Both the position numbers and the translations under genes were made by a program. A stretch of DNA of 64,000 nucleotides from Legionellaceae bacterium. Lineage in GTDB: Bacteria > Pseudomonadota > Gammaproteobacteria > Legionellales > Legionellaceae. The stretch spans positions 1 through 64,000 of the forward strand of contig JAFIFT010000026.1 of NCBI GenBank assembly GCA_020831865.1. The letters run 5' to 3'. This document shows, one piece after another, positions 38,529 through 47,841 of this stretch; position 1 is the stretch's first letter; every line of letters begins with the position of its first letter. The notes below the pieces were generated by a model, which was not told the DNA's origin, searched no databases, and worked only from the letters and a program-made list of their open reading frames with translations.

Positions 38529-38611
38529 CAAAGAGTTAGAGCAAGCATTCTACTGATTGAATCCATTTAAGATTCTTACCAGGTTCAGTGATGGCGTATC
38601 TGGGGGGTTAC

Positions 38612-38643
38612 ACAAAATAAAAAGCCAGGGCAATGCCCTGGCT
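38612..38643 (-). terminator. Intrinsic terminator of the candidate small RNA
   Basis: On the minus strand AGCCAGGGC-ATT-GCCCTGGCT forms a 9-bp perfect stem (38623-38643) followed by TTTTATTTT. Confidence 0.9.
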
Positions 38644-38744
38644 TGCAGTCATCCTGCAGAACGTCCTGTTCTGCCATCGTCCCTGATTCAGCAATTCCCT
38701 CTGCTGCCAAATCCATTTGTTATGCTCTAAGTCCTGTAGAGCAC
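38613..38744 (-). ncRNA. Candidate CsrA/RsmA-titrating small RNA (RsmY/RsmZ/CsrB-like)
   Basis: The minus strand holds six GGA motifs within about 85 bases (at 38732-38734, 38712-38714, 38696-38698, 38680-38682, 38664-38666, 38652-38654), ending in a strong intrinsic terminator. Two GGAs lie in loops of perfect stems: GCTCTA/TAGAGC (38724-38742, loop CAGGACT) and GCAGAAC/GTTCTGC (38656-38674, loop AGGAC). A promoter match lies just upstream, predicting an RNA of about 130 nt. GGA-loop hairpins plus a terminator are the defining form of CsrA-sequestering RNAs. No coding frame of note overlaps it. Identification is inferred from form, not from sequence identity. Confidence 0.7.
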
Positions 38745-38750
38745 AGTTAA

Positions 38751-38779
38751 ACAATAGCAAAGCAGATGGACTGGCACAA
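38751..38779 (-). promoter_or_regulatory. Candidate promoter of the small RNA
   Basis: Minus-strand TTGTGC (38774-38779) and TATTGT (38751-38756) are 17 bases apart, placing the start near 38744, just before the first GGA hairpin. Boxes are moderate matches. No clear LetA/GacA-type palindrome was found further upstream. Confidence 0.45.
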
Positions 38780-39179
38780 GCCTAAAAAATACCAGTACGC
38801 GGCATGCTGATGAACACGACTACAAAAATAAGTGTTATTTATCATGATGCTGGTATTTTGCCACCCTTTTACCCTTCCTGTTTAGCCTGTTTTCTTCGTT
38901 GATATTGAGAGATCTCTTGGATTTAAAAAGGAAATGTCTACCACTGTTCTTTACACCGCATCCAGTTTTTTATGAAACAATCTATTTTGAAATTTAAACT
39001 GTCAACCTGAGCAAAGTAACCGCCCTCTTGAATCAAGCACACCAGCATTCCATGAACCTCATTTGCCTTGCCACTAAAGAAGCCATGGTAAGAAAAATTA
39101 AGCCTTTTAGATTTATTTATATGCACAAAGAATAGGTAATGGTAAAATATGCGTTTTATAACATAATCGCAAGGATTAA
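38780..39179. other. Gene-free stretch before the CaaX-box gene
   Basis: About 400 AT-rich bases. A 62-codon minus-strand frame (38938-39126) has a GTG start without ribosome site and no recognisable sequence, so it is not called. The stretch should hold the promoter of the gene at 39180. Confidence 0.5.
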
Positions 39180-39722
39180 ATGATGAGCATTACAAGAAGT
39201 TTAGAAACCCTTCTTGATGATATTTTTTCAATCAATACATTAATTTCAAAGCACAGCTTTGAATTGGATAATTTTTTTTCTGCTTATGGTGTAAATGGGG
39301 ATGATGACCTTGGCACTGCATTGCAAAGCGCTGCAAAAGGCGTTGGTAAACCACTAGCCGCGAGTGGTATAGCTTTAGCCGTAAGTCTCGGATCAATCAT
39401 TGCAGCTGCCATCACTACAGCATTAACTCCAATTGTACTTATTTACGCCATATTTTCATTTAACTTTGATTCAATACCCAAGCTGTTTGTATACGGTCTT
39501 CTCACCCCCATTATTGCGGTTGCTGCTGCGGCTATCAGTGTTTGTAGTCTGTTATTTGCCACAATGTCACTTATACTCCACACGACTAAATTAGCGGTTC
39601 GCGGTATCATCAGCATTCGTGAGTCGGCAGTTTCGTTCTTTCAAGGATTGTGCCAAAATAATTCTAATGAAGGCGATACAGCGAATAAAAATGTCGAGCA
39701 GCAGGGTTGTATAATCTCGTAG
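39180..39722 (+). CDS. Membrane protein ending in a CaaX prenylation box (candidate effector)
   Basis: 180 residues; AAGGA lies 4-7 bases before the paired ATGs. Residues 1-55 are polar and helical. Residues 60-94 and about 103-136 are strongly hydrophobic and Ala/Ile-rich, probably two membrane hairpins or helices. The polar tail (about 157-176) ends in C177-I-I-S180, a canonical eukaryotic CaaX box with serine at X, which favours farnesylation. Bacteria lack prenyltransferases; Legionella effectors such as AnkB use this box to be lipidated by the host. No Sec signal peptide or family was recognised. The effector role is inferred. Confidence 0.75.
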   Translation: MMSITRSLETLLDDIFSINTLISKHSFELDNFFSAYGVNGDDDLGTALQSAAKGVGKPLAASGIALAVSLGSIIAAAITTALTPIVLIYAIFSFNFDSIPKLFVYGLLTPIIAVAAAAISVCSLLFATMSLILHTTKLAVRGIISIRESAVSFFQGLCQNNSNEGDTANKNVEQQGCIIS

Positions 39723-39963
39723 ATGAGAAAACGAATCAGGTTCAATACCTGATTCGTTATATAATGTGAGTTGGCACCTCTGAATCAATGGATGACCAAT
39801 TCATGCAGGCCTGTGGCTTACGCTGAATATCCTCTGTATGCCGCGGCACGTCACAGGCGGGGGGAAATGGCCAACAGGCCATAGGCGTGAGTGATAAGAA
39901 TACTTGCATTCCAAGCACGCTTTGGGTAGCTTATCTGTATTTGATATTATTGAGAGACCAGCC

Positions 39964-40353
39964 ATGAGCAGCGAAGAACAGCACGCAAAAAAAGACAAAC
40001 ATCTGGTGATCGACTGGCTAATCGAACACTTTCCTCATGCTTTCTTTAAAAAAGCTAAGCAAATCAAGCCATTGCAAATTGGTATTTTTGATGAAATCCT
40101 CGCATTTTATGAGCGCCTGGAACATCCTCCCTTCAGTAAAAAGGCATTGCGCGAAGCACTGAACTATTACAGCTCGTCACCAGCCTACCTGAATTGCCAG
40201 AAAGTAGACACGGCACGTGTTGATTTATACGGTAATGAAGTTGATATAGTCACCGCTGAACAGGCCAAATACGCCTGGCAAAGGTATCAACAACGCTATA
40301 ACGGCAAGGGTAGCGAAAAACCCACCGCAACAGACACGAAAAAAACAGGCTAA
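39964..40353 (+). CDS. ProQ/FinO-family RNA chaperone
   Basis: 129 residues from ATG 39964. The ProQ/FinO domain is recognisable: LIEHFPHAFFKKAKQIKPLQIGIFDEI, SKKALREALNYYSSSPAYL and ARVDLYGNEVDIVTAEQAKYAW, followed by a short charged tail. Such proteins bind structured small RNAs and 3' ends; in Legionella a FinO-domain protein (RocC) represses competence. Whether this is that protein or a paralogue is not clear. An upstream in-frame start at 39904 adds an unlikely leader. Confidence 0.88.
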   Translation: MSSEEQHAKKDKHLVIDWLIEHFPHAFFKKAKQIKPLQIGIFDEILAFYERLEHPPFSKKALREALNYYSSSPAYLNCQKVDTARVDLYGNEVDIVTAEQAKYAWQRYQQRYNGKGSEKPTATDTKKTG

Positions 40354-40488
40354 TTTAAAGCACAGTATAGAAACAGCGCCCGCCAAATCCAGCAATGTCA
40401 GGTGATTTCGCTCCCGCCGGTAACGTACTGGAACGAACACCCGGCATTGAACTCACCCCGTCTCTCCGTAGTGCTTTCATGCGATCAC

Positions 40489-41187
40489 TCAGGCGCCTTT
40501 CCTGGCAGCCATCAGATAATTCACGGCGACCCGCGACGTCAGGCGGGCTTGATGCGTAAAGGGGTGATAGGTCAAACCTCGTAAGTCCACCAACTCCAGC
40601 TCGCAATCCCGCAACAGAGAAGCCAACTCGGATGGTTTTATAAACCGCTTAAAATCATGAGTTTGGCGCGGTAATAAGGCTAAGAGATATTCAGCCGCTA
40701 CAATCACTTCCGCATAGGCTTGCAGGGAACGGTTGATCGTGGACAAAAATAACCAGCCTCCATCTTTCAGTAAGCGGGCACAGTGCTCGATAATTAATTT
40801 AGGTTCGGCAACATGTTCCAACATTTCCATACAACAAATCACATCAAAAGGCTCTTCAACCAACTCCTCTACCGGTGAACAATAATAGTCAATCGACAGT
40901 TGCTGTTGCTCAGCATGCGCTTTTGCCGCTGCCAGTGCGGCAGGTTCAATATCGACAGCCGTGACGCAGGCACCCTGTTTTGCCAGTGCTTCACTGAGAA
41001 TCCCTCCTCCGCAACCCAGATCAAGTACGCGGGCGTTTTTCAAAGGCCGGTGCTGCTGCACAAAAGCCAAACGTGCCGGATTAATGGCATGTAGTGTCCG
41101 CAAAGGCCCGGATGGATCCCACCAATCCTGAGCATGTTGCGCAAATTTTTCTTTTTCCAGAGGATCAACGGTTGATGTGTTCTTCAT
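40489..41187 (-). CDS. ubiG: Ubiquinone biosynthesis O-methyltransferase UbiG
   Basis: 232 residues. Starts with the UbiG pattern FAQHAQDWWDPSGPLRTLHAINPARL, then SAM-binding VLDLGCGGGILSEALAKQGACVTAVDIE and CCMEMLEHV. It performs the two O-methylations of ubiquinone synthesis. It overlaps the upstream glycosylase-like gene by 23 bases. Confidence 0.94.
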   Translation of the reverse strand: MKNTSTVDPLEKEKFAQHAQDWWDPSGPLRTLHAINPARLAFVQQHRPLKNARVLDLGCGGGILSEALAKQGACVTAVDIEPAALAAAKAHAEQQQLSIDYYCSPVEELVEEPFDVICCMEMLEHVAEPKLIIEHCARLLKDGGWLFLSTINRSLQAYAEVIVAAEYLLALLPRQTHDFKRFIKPSELASLLRDCELELVDLRGLTYHPFTHQARLTSRVAVNYLMAARKGA

Positions 41188-41896
41188 AAGCAGTTAAGAG
41201 GTCAAGAGGTTTAAAGAAATGTAACACTTTTGGATTCTGAATAAAACTGACATTATAGGGATGCTCGGCAATCAGACAGGGCAACGCCGTAAAATCAGCT
41301 ACCTTTTCCGCCAAACGGCCAAATAAGATCAGCGTAATATCGGGACGTTGCTGTGCCAGCTGTTGCAACATACTTTGCATAAAAGGTAGCCAGATTCGGG
41401 TGTCACGCGCGACCTGTTGACGCCGAAACACCAGCGATGCATTCAGTAATAAAAAGCCTCGCCGTAGCATTCCCTGAAAAAATGCGGAACCATCTTGCCA
41501 GAACCCGCTTTTATCCAATCGCGCAATCGCCTCTTGTGAAAAATCATCCCGCAGTGCCCCCTGCGCATGCAACAGCATTTTGATGAAATTGCGCAGCGAG
41601 GTCGCCCGATTAACAGCCGATGACATCCCCTTGGCCGACCACAGGTCACCTACCGCCGCATCCCAAAAGGCATAGCCATTGGCGGAGGCCGCACGGGGAT
41701 AAGGTGACTCACCCAACAGAATAAATCGCGTATCCTGTAGTGGTAGAGAAAAAGCCGCCAGCATACGCTCAAAACCGGGTAACCAATGCGGCGCTCCCTT
41801 CAACTCCCGCCAATACGCAGGCTCAATGGTAGCGAGCGCTTTTTGCAACAGCGGATGCCATTGTGGGTGGGTGTTTTTTATCCATTCATCCTGCAT
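41165..41896 (-). CDS. Divergent uracil-DNA-glycosylase-superfamily protein
   Basis: About 243 residues from ATG 41896. The fold signature is recognisable: FILLGESPYPR in place of the Ung water-activating motif GQDPYH, LLLNASLVFRR in place of LLLN-V/T, and EHPYNVSF in place of HPSPLS. The usual catalytic aspartate position holds glutamate and the DPYH histidine is missing, so standard uracil excision is doubtful. It precedes ubiG with overlap. It may recognise another base, be inactive, or belong to a sub-family of its own. Confidence 0.65.
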   Translation of the reverse strand: MQDEWIKNTHPQWHPLLQKALATIEPAYWRELKGAPHWLPGFERMLAAFSLPLQDTRFILLGESPYPRAASANGYAFWDAAVGDLWSAKGMSSAVNRATSLRNFIKMLLHAQGALRDDFSQEAIARLDKSGFWQDGSAFFQGMLRRGFLLLNASLVFRRQQVARDTRIWLPFMQSMLQQLAQQRPDITLILFGRLAEKVADFTALPCLIAEHPYNVSFIQNPKVLHFFKPLDLLTAYEEHINR

Positions 41897-41973
41897 AAAA
41901 GTAACCAAGCCTATCTTGCGACAATTGCTAAATTGCGCTAGTGTAATCTCTTTCTGCTTTGGATGTAAGATTA

Positions 41974-43194
41974 ATGAGAATGGAAAAGGATTTTATTGAC
42001 GCTATCCATGCCAAACACCATGAAATGGTAGCGCAGTTGCATCAACTTTGCCGAATAAATTCCGGGAGTGATAATCTGGCCGGTCTGCAACACATGACCA
42101 CAGAACTGCAACAGCTTTTTGCACCATTGGCCGATGAAGTACAGATTCACCAACCGCCAAGCGACTCAATTATCAGTATGCAGGGGAAAACCGTTGCACG
42201 GCAGTGCGGCCAACATCTACTACTAAGAAAACGCCCCGAACTCAAAAGACGCATTCTACTAACCGGCCACATGGACACCGTTTTTAATGCTGACCATCCG
42301 TTTCAAAGCCTGCAATATCTGAACGATAATACCCTCAATGGCCCTGGGGTTGCGGATATGAAAGGAGGCCTGTTAATCATGTTCCATGCCTTGCAGCAAT
42401 TTGAACAGCTCCCATGCGCCCGGCAAATCGGCTGGGATGTTCTGATTAATTCCGATGAAGAAATTGGTTCACCAAGCTCTGCGGCGCTGATGGATGAATT
42501 GGCCCCCCGCTGCCAGGCGGGCCTGGTCTATGAACCGGCGCAAACCCCGGAAGGGACCCTGGCTAAAAATCGCAAAGGCTCCGGTAAGCTCACTCTGGTT
42601 GCGACAGGACGCGCCGCCCACGCCGGCCGTGCATTTTATGAAGGCCGTAATGCAATTTGCTATATGGCTCCCCTGATCACGGCTATTCATGCCCTGAATG
42701 GAGAACGCGAAGGGGTCACCATTAATGTCGGTAAAATAGCCGGTGGCGAGGCCTTGAATATTGTCGCGGAGAACGCGGTCATACAGCTGGATATTCGCAT
42801 CAGTGACCCTTCGGATGAGCATTGGGTCCGCTCCCAACTGGACAAGATAGTCAATGCCCATCACCAGCCGGACTACCAGCTGGACATTCATGGCTGCTTT
42901 GCCCGTCCGGTGAAACGGGTCAATAGAGCAACGGAACGCTTGTTTCTGCGTATCCAGCACATCGCACAACGCCTGGGGCTGCGGATTGATTGGCAGGATT
43001 CGGGCGGTTGCTGTGATGGCAATAATATCGCAGCTCATGGCGTTCCAGTGATCGATACGCTCGGCGTCCGGGGCGGCAAGATTCACAGCTCCGCTGAATT
43101 TGTGCTGCTCGACAGCCTGACCGAACGAGTGGCACTCAGCGCCCTTCTGCTCCAGGAATTGGCCGAAGGTGGTCTTGAGGAGTTGCAGGCATGA
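41974..43194 (+). CDS. M20-family zinc amidohydrolase (carboxypeptidase G2/ArgE-like)
   Basis: About 406 residues. Metal-binding motifs are complete: TGHMDTVF (about residue 95), GPGVADMKGG, NSDEEIGS (catalytic Glu), and the C-terminal GGKIHSSAEFV histidine; the dimerisation domain carries GRAAHAGRAFYEGRNA. It hydrolyses an N-acyl or peptide bond. It heads the astA-astD-astB operon and overlaps astA, so it may act in arginine breakdown, perhaps doing the desuccinylase step usually carried out by AstE, which is absent. That role is inference. Confidence 0.85.
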   Translation: MRMEKDFIDAIHAKHHEMVAQLHQLCRINSGSDNLAGLQHMTTELQQLFAPLADEVQIHQPPSDSIISMQGKTVARQCGQHLLLRKRPELKRRILLTGHMDTVFNADHPFQSLQYLNDNTLNGPGVADMKGGLLIMFHALQQFEQLPCARQIGWDVLINSDEEIGSPSSAALMDELAPRCQAGLVYEPAQTPEGTLAKNRKGSGKLTLVATGRAAHAGRAFYEGRNAICYMAPLITAIHALNGEREGVTINVGKIAGGEALNIVAENAVIQLDIRISDPSDEHWVRSQLDKIVNAHHQPDYQLDIHGCFARPVKRVNRATERLFLRIQHIAQRLGLRIDWQDSGGCCDGNNIAAHGVPVIDTLGVRGGKIHSSAEFVLLDSLTERVALSALLLQELAEGGLEELQA

Positions 43195-44261
43195 TGCTTT
43201 TTCGCCGCGCTACCCTTTCTGATCTCGACGCCATTCATGCCTTGGCGCTGGAAAGTGGTATTGGTATGACGACCTTACCCAAAGATCCGCTGCTGCTGGA
43301 AAAGCGCCTGCGCTGGTCTTGTGAATCCTTTGCGCAATCGATTGACAGTCCCCTCAATGAATATTATCTTTTTGTGCTTGAAGATACGGATAGCCAGCAG
43401 ATCGTAGGCACTTCCGCAGTTGAGGCGGCGATTGGCTACGATACCCCTTTTTACTCCTATAAAGTCTCTCGCCGTACCCGGATAAGCCATACTCTGGGCA
43501 TTCGTTCCGACTATTCCGTTTTAAGCCTGGTCAACGATAATCAGGGGCACAGTGAAATCTGTACCCTATATCTCAATCCTGAGTTTCGTAAAAATGGCAA
43601 TGGACTTCTCCTGTCGCGGGCACGCTTTCTGTTTATGGCTCATCACCCTCAGCGTTTTGCGCCAACCATTATCGCTGAAATGCGGGGGGTTTCCGATGAA
43701 CAGGGTTGTTCCCCCTTCTGGGAACATGTCATGCAGCATTTTTTCAAAATGCCTTTTCCGGAAGCCGATAGATTAACGCTCTCCACCAATAAGCAATATA
43801 TCGCCGATTTAATGCCCAGAAATCCTATTTATGTGGCCCTGATTCATCCTGAAGCACAGGCGGTGATTGGTAAGCCACACCGCTCAACGGAACCGGCCAT
43901 GAAGATTTTACAAAAAGAAGGCTTCCGTTATAGCCATTATGTCGATATTTTTGATGGTGGCCCCACCATTGAGGCGCCCCTGCATGAGATCAAAACCATC
44001 TCCTCCAGCCGTCTGTACACCATAACCAGTCTGAGCGATGAGGTCAGTAGCCGCCCCTATCTGCTTGCCAATACCAGCCTTGATTACCGCTGTACACTGG
44101 GCAATGTCATTTTTAATCACCACAAGAAAACCTGCGTCATCAGCCGGGAAACCGCTATGCTTTTGCAAGTAAACGTCGGTAATGGTATCCGTCTGGCTCC
44201 CTTGAAACGGGAAGCAGAAATTAAAACAACAGAAGGAGAATTGTGCCATGCAAGCCAGTGA
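43191..44261 (+). CDS. astA: Arginine N-succinyltransferase AstA
   Basis: 356 residues (family about 340-345). The N-terminal [26 protein letters not shown] and the [25 protein letters not shown] block are typical. It transfers succinate from succinyl-CoA to arginine, the first AST step. It overlaps the genes on both sides by 4 and 14 bases, so they form one operon. Confidence 0.93.
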   Translation: MMLFRRATLSDLDAIHALALESGIGMTTLPKDPLLLEKRLRWSCESFAQSIDSPLNEYYLFVLEDTDSQQIVGTSAVEAAIGYDTPFYSYKVSRRTRISHTLGIRSDYSVLSLVNDNQGHSEICTLYLNPEFRKNGNGLLLSRARFLFMAHHPQRFAPTIIAEMRGVSDEQGCSPFWEHVMQHFFKMPFPEADRLTLSTNKQYIADLMPRNPIYVALIHPEAQAVIGKPHRSTEPAMKILQKEGFRYSHYVDIFDGGPTIEAPLHEIKTISSSRLYTITSLSDEVSSRPYLLANTSLDYRCTLGNVIFNHHKKTCVISRETAMLLQVNVGNGIRLAPLKREAEIKTTEGELCHASQ

Positions 44262-45738
44262 GCTTTATGAAGGACAGCATTATATCAACGGGCAGTGGCA
44301 TCCTGGACAAGGTGAGAGTTTTTATTCCATTGACCCGGCGAAAGGTGAAACATTATGGCGCGGCTGTATGGCCAGTGAGAATGAAATCCGACAGGCCGTA
44401 CACGCCGCCCAACAGGCCTTTCCGCAATGGGCCTTGGTATCTTTTGACGAACGAGCGACTATCGTAAAAAAATTCGCCCATATTGTCGAGCAGAAAAAAG
44501 ATCAACTGGCAGAGCTGATTTCATGTGAAAATGGCAAGCCCCTATGGGAATCAAGGACGGAAGTCAGTGCCGTTATTGGTAAAGTCGCGTTATCGATTGC
44601 CGCTTATCAGGAACGCAGCGGTGAAAAACAGGACAAAATATCAGGAGTCGCCAATTGGCTGCGCTACAAACCGCATGGGGTCGTAGCCGTATTAGGTGCT
44701 TATAATTTTCCCGCCCACTTAAGCAATGGCCATATCGTACCGGCTCTGCTTGCAGGCAACACGGTCATACTAAAACCCAGTGAACTCACACCGGCGGTAT
44801 CGCAATTCATTCTGGCCTGCTGGCATGAAGCTGGTATTCCGGCCGGGGTTCTCAATGGCGTGCAGGGTGGCAGCCAAACCGGGCGTGATTTGCTGAACCA
44901 AGATATACAAGGTGTGTTCTTTACCGGCAGTTATGCCACTGGAAAACGTATCCATCAACACTTCGGCGGTCGTCCAGAAGTGATTCTTGCCTTGGAAATG
45001 GGCGGGAATAACCCTTTAATTATTGATGAAGTCAGCAATATGGACGCTGCGGTGTATCATACGGTGGTGTCCAGCATGATCAGCAGCGGTCAGCGCTGTA
45101 CTTGTGCACGCCGCCTGCTGATCCCGAATAATGCATTCGGCCAGGAGTTTCTCTCGCAGCTCAGCAAAGCTTGTCAACAATTGCGAGTGGGTGCCTGGGA
45201 CAGTCAACCTGAACCGTTCATGGGACCGATTATTCGCGCGGATCATGCGCAACGCCATCTCCAGGCGCAGGAACAATTACTCCAACAAGGAGGAGAGCCG
45301 GTATTGAAAATGGCGCAAAAATATCCCAACTCTGCCTTTCTCAGCCCAGGTATTATTGATATGAGCTCTGTCGCGCCCCACAATGATGAGGAAATTTTTG
45401 CCCCACTCCTGCAAGTCTGGCGCTATCAGAATTTTGATGAGGCCATTAAACGGGCGAATGATACCCGCTATGGCTTGTCTGCCGGTCTGTTATCCGATAG
45501 CGAGGCGCACTATCGACAATTTTTTGCGCACGTACGCGCCGGACTGATTAACTGGAATCGTCCCACCACCGGCGCCGCCGGTAATCTGCCTTTTGGTGGC
45601 GTGGGTCAAAGCGGCAATCACCGCCCCAGCGCCTGGTTTGCTGCTGATTATTGCGCCTATCCCATTGCCAGCGTTGAAGCCACGTCCTTAACCCTGCCGG
45701 AGCAACCTATGCCTGGTATTGCCATGGATGATCATTGA
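44248..45738 (+). CDS. astD: Succinylglutamate-semialdehyde dehydrogenase AstD
   Basis: 496 residues, aldehyde dehydrogenase fold. [17 protein letters not shown], the catalytic glutamate in [12 protein letters not shown] and the catalytic cysteine in [12 protein letters not shown] are present. It oxidises succinylglutamate semialdehyde with NAD. The end overlaps the start region of astB. Confidence 0.93.
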   Translation: MQASELYEGQHYINGQWHPGQGESFYSIDPAKGETLWRGCMASENEIRQAVHAAQQAFPQWALVSFDERATIVKKFAHIVEQKKDQLAELISCENGKPLWESRTEVSAVIGKVALSIAAYQERSGEKQDKISGVANWLRYKPHGVVAVLGAYNFPAHLSNGHIVPALLAGNTVILKPSELTPAVSQFILACWHEAGIPAGVLNGVQGGSQTGRDLLNQDIQGVFFTGSYATGKRIHQHFGGRPEVILALEMGGNNPLIIDEVSNMDAAVYHTVVSSMISSGQRCTCARRLLIPNNAFGQEFLSQLSKACQQLRVGAWDSQPEPFMGPIIRADHAQRHLQAQEQLLQQGGEPVLKMAQKYPNSAFLSPGIIDMSSVAPHNDEEIFAPLLQVWRYQNFDEAIKRANDTRYGLSAGLLSDSEAHYRQFFAHVRAGLINWNRPTTGAAGNLPFGGVGQSGNHRPSAWFAADYCAYPIASVEATSLTLPEQPMPGIAMDDH

Positions 45739-45739
45739 G

Positions 45740-47080
45740 GTGGACATTTTTGAACTCAATATCGATGGCCTGGTAGGGCCAAGCCACCATTACGCCGGCC
45801 TTTCCCCCGGTAATCTGGCCTCCTCTCACAATGCGTACCGAACAGCCAATCCCAAGGCCGCTGCCTTGCAGGGTTTGCGCAAGATGCGGCTGCTGCTGGA
45901 ATTGGGGCTGCACCAGGCTGTCATGCCCCCGCAGGAGCGTCCTAACCTCACGCTGCTGCGTGATTGTGGCTTTACCGGCACAGATACGCAATTACTGCAA
46001 AAAGCGCATCAACAGGCTCCTGCCTTACTCTCTGCCTGTTATTCCGCTTCCTGCATGTGGACGGCCAATGCCGCAACCATCACCCCCAGCCGGGACAGTG
46101 GCGATCAGAAAGTACATTTTACCCCTGCCAACCTGGTGTCTAATTTGCATCGGCATCAGGAAGCGGCTTTTACCGCCCTGGCCCTGAAAAAAATTTTTTC
46201 AGATGCTGAGCATTTTGTCCACCACCCGGTCTTGCCCCACGCCAGTGTCATGGGGGATGAAGGTGCCGCCAACCATAGTCGGCTCTGCCACACGCATGCG
46301 GAGGCTGGTTTGCATTTATACGTTTACGGCCATAGCGGTTCGCATCACCACCAAACACCACTTCCACAACGCTACCCGGCCCGGCAAACCCGACAGGCCA
46401 GCGAATGCATTGCCCGTAGCCATGGACTGACAGACAGGCAAACTGTATTTGCCTGTCAAAATCCACAAGCTATCGATGCGGGTGTCTTCCATAACGATGT
46501 CATTGCGGTAGCGAATGAATCCTTGCTTCTCGTTCATGAAGACGCGTTTTGGCAACAGTCCAGCGTACTGGCTGAATTACAGCAAAAAATGGATTTTGAA
46601 CTCCAGATTTTTCAGGTGGCACGGGATGCACTCTCGGTTGAGGAGGCGGTTGCAAGCTATCTGTTTAACTCCCAGCTCGTTAGCCTTTCAGACGGGAGCA
46701 TGGTCATGATTGCTCCGGCAGAATGTGAGGAAAATCAACGTGCACGCAGACTGATAGAGGATATTGTACAGGATAGTGATAATGCCCTGACCAAAGTACA
46801 TTTTATGGATCTCAAGCAAAGCATGCGCAACGGCGGTGGTCCGGCCTGTCTGCGTCTGCGTGTCCCGCTCAGCCGCATGCAATTGCAACAGATGCACCAG
46901 GGGGTATTGCTCGATAGCCACCGACTCGCTCAGTTGGAGCGGTGGGTAGAGGAGCATTACCGCGACCGCTTGGTTGTGGATGATCTGGTTGACCCGGTGT
47001 TTATTCAGGAAAACCAATTCGCTCTTGATGCCCTGACCAAACTCCTGGATCTGGGCAACTTTTATCCTTTTCAGCAATGA
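45740..47080 (+). CDS. astB: N-succinylarginine dihydrolase AstB
   Basis: About 446 residues from GTG 45740, matching the family length; ATG 45728 is an alternative overlapping astD. The N-terminal NIDGLVGPSHHYAGLSPGN, middle HHPVLPHASVMGDEGAANHSRL and C-terminal MRNGGGPACLRLRVPLS are diagnostic. It converts succinylarginine to succinylornithine, ammonia and carbon dioxide. Confidence 0.94.
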   Translation: MDIFELNIDGLVGPSHHYAGLSPGNLASSHNAYRTANPKAAALQGLRKMRLLLELGLHQAVMPPQERPNLTLLRDCGFTGTDTQLLQKAHQQAPALLSACYSASCMWTANAATITPSRDSGDQKVHFTPANLVSNLHRHQEAAFTALALKKIFSDAEHFVHHPVLPHASVMGDEGAANHSRLCHTHAEAGLHLYVYGHSGSHHHQTPLPQRYPARQTRQASECIARSHGLTDRQTVFACQNPQAIDAGVFHNDVIAVANESLLLVHEDAFWQQSSVLAELQQKMDFELQIFQVARDALSVEEAVASYLFNSQLVSLSDGSMVMIAPAECEENQRARRLIEDIVQDSDNALTKVHFMDLKQSMRNGGGPACLRLRVPLSRMQLQQMHQGVLLDSHRLAQLERWVEEHYRDRLVVDDLVDPVFIQENQFALDALTKLLDLGNFYPFQQ

Positions 47081-47820
47081 GGCCGTATTCCGGCCTATGG
47101 CAAACCCGACTAGGGCATTGTATTTATCAATCCCCGCAAGGGCACCAGGTCTGGCAAAATCCCTGGTATCGCTGGTTGAGCTTTTCCAGCGCTCCGGTAC
47201 AGTCCATTATCTATCGCCACCGTCCCGAAAAACCTGTAACCGCCTGCGTCAGGGCTCTGACCTATGCCTACCAAAAAGAAGCCGGGGATCTCTTGCTGCT
47301 GGGCTTGGGTGGCGGCTGTGTAGCCCATGCCCTTTCTCCATTTCGGGCAGGGAAAGCCTGGACCTTCGTGGAATATGATCCCGAAGTCATCACGATCGCA
47401 GAGCAATATTTTCTCCTGCGGCACTTGCAGCCTTTCACATTAGAAAAAGCCGATGCCTGTGAATTTATCCACCATTCTGAAAAGCAATATCAGCATATCC
47501 TGATTGATCTCGCCAATGCCCATCAGTTCCCCCCCCAATGTGCCACCGTCTCCTTCTGGCAAGCCTGTTGCCAGCGCTTACAAGACCGTGGCCTGCTGAC
47601 CCTGAATTTACATCATCCACCACAACAACGCCTGTTATTTTCCCAAATACAAAGCGTGTTTCCCAGCACCTTAATTTTCCATCTCCCCAAAATGATGAAT
47701 TTCGTCGTCATTGCCAGCAAGGACAGACTGGCCTCCGAACTACTGACACGTCTAGAGGTGAGCCAAAATTGTCGGCAGGTGTACTGGGATAAGGACTGGG
47801 GCATCATTGCCAAATGCTAG
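47077..47820 (+). CDS. Spermidine-synthase-like/SAM-dependent methyltransferase-fold protein
   Basis: 247 residues. Nucleotide-binding LLLLGLGGGCVAHALSPF (about residues 71-88) is followed by the acidic strand FVEYDPEVITIA, the pattern of the spermidine synthase-like branch of the methyltransferase fold. The N-terminal part is short and lacks a clear polyamine-binding block, so the reaction is not predicted. It overlaps astB by 4 bases and so belongs to the arginine-catabolism operon, which hints at a link to ornithine or polyamine metabolism. Confidence 0.7.
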   Translation: MRPYSGLWQTRLGHCIYQSPQGHQVWQNPWYRWLSFSSAPVQSIIYRHRPEKPVTACVRALTYAYQKEAGDLLLLGLGGGCVAHALSPFRAGKAWTFVEYDPEVITIAEQYFLLRHLQPFTLEKADACEFIHHSEKQYQHILIDLANAHQFPPQCATVSFWQACCQRLQDRGLLTLNLHHPPQQRLLFSQIQSVFPSTLIFHLPKMMNFVVIASKDRLASELLTRLEVSQNCRQVYWDKDWGIIAKC

Positions 47821-47841
47821 CCCTTTGCCCAGCTTCTCTCC

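Noticed and set aside
38781-38880. LetA/GacA upstream activating palindrome for the small RNA
   Set aside because: No sequence close to the TGTAAG-N6-CTTACA or TNAGAAATTTCTNA forms was found by eye.
38938-39126. 62-codon minus-strand frame upstream of the CaaX gene
   Set aside because: GTG start without ribosome site and no family resemblance.
40225-40606. Short minus-strand frames around the proQ/ubiG gap
   Set aside because: They overlap the confidently assigned proQ-like and ubiG coding regions out of frame.
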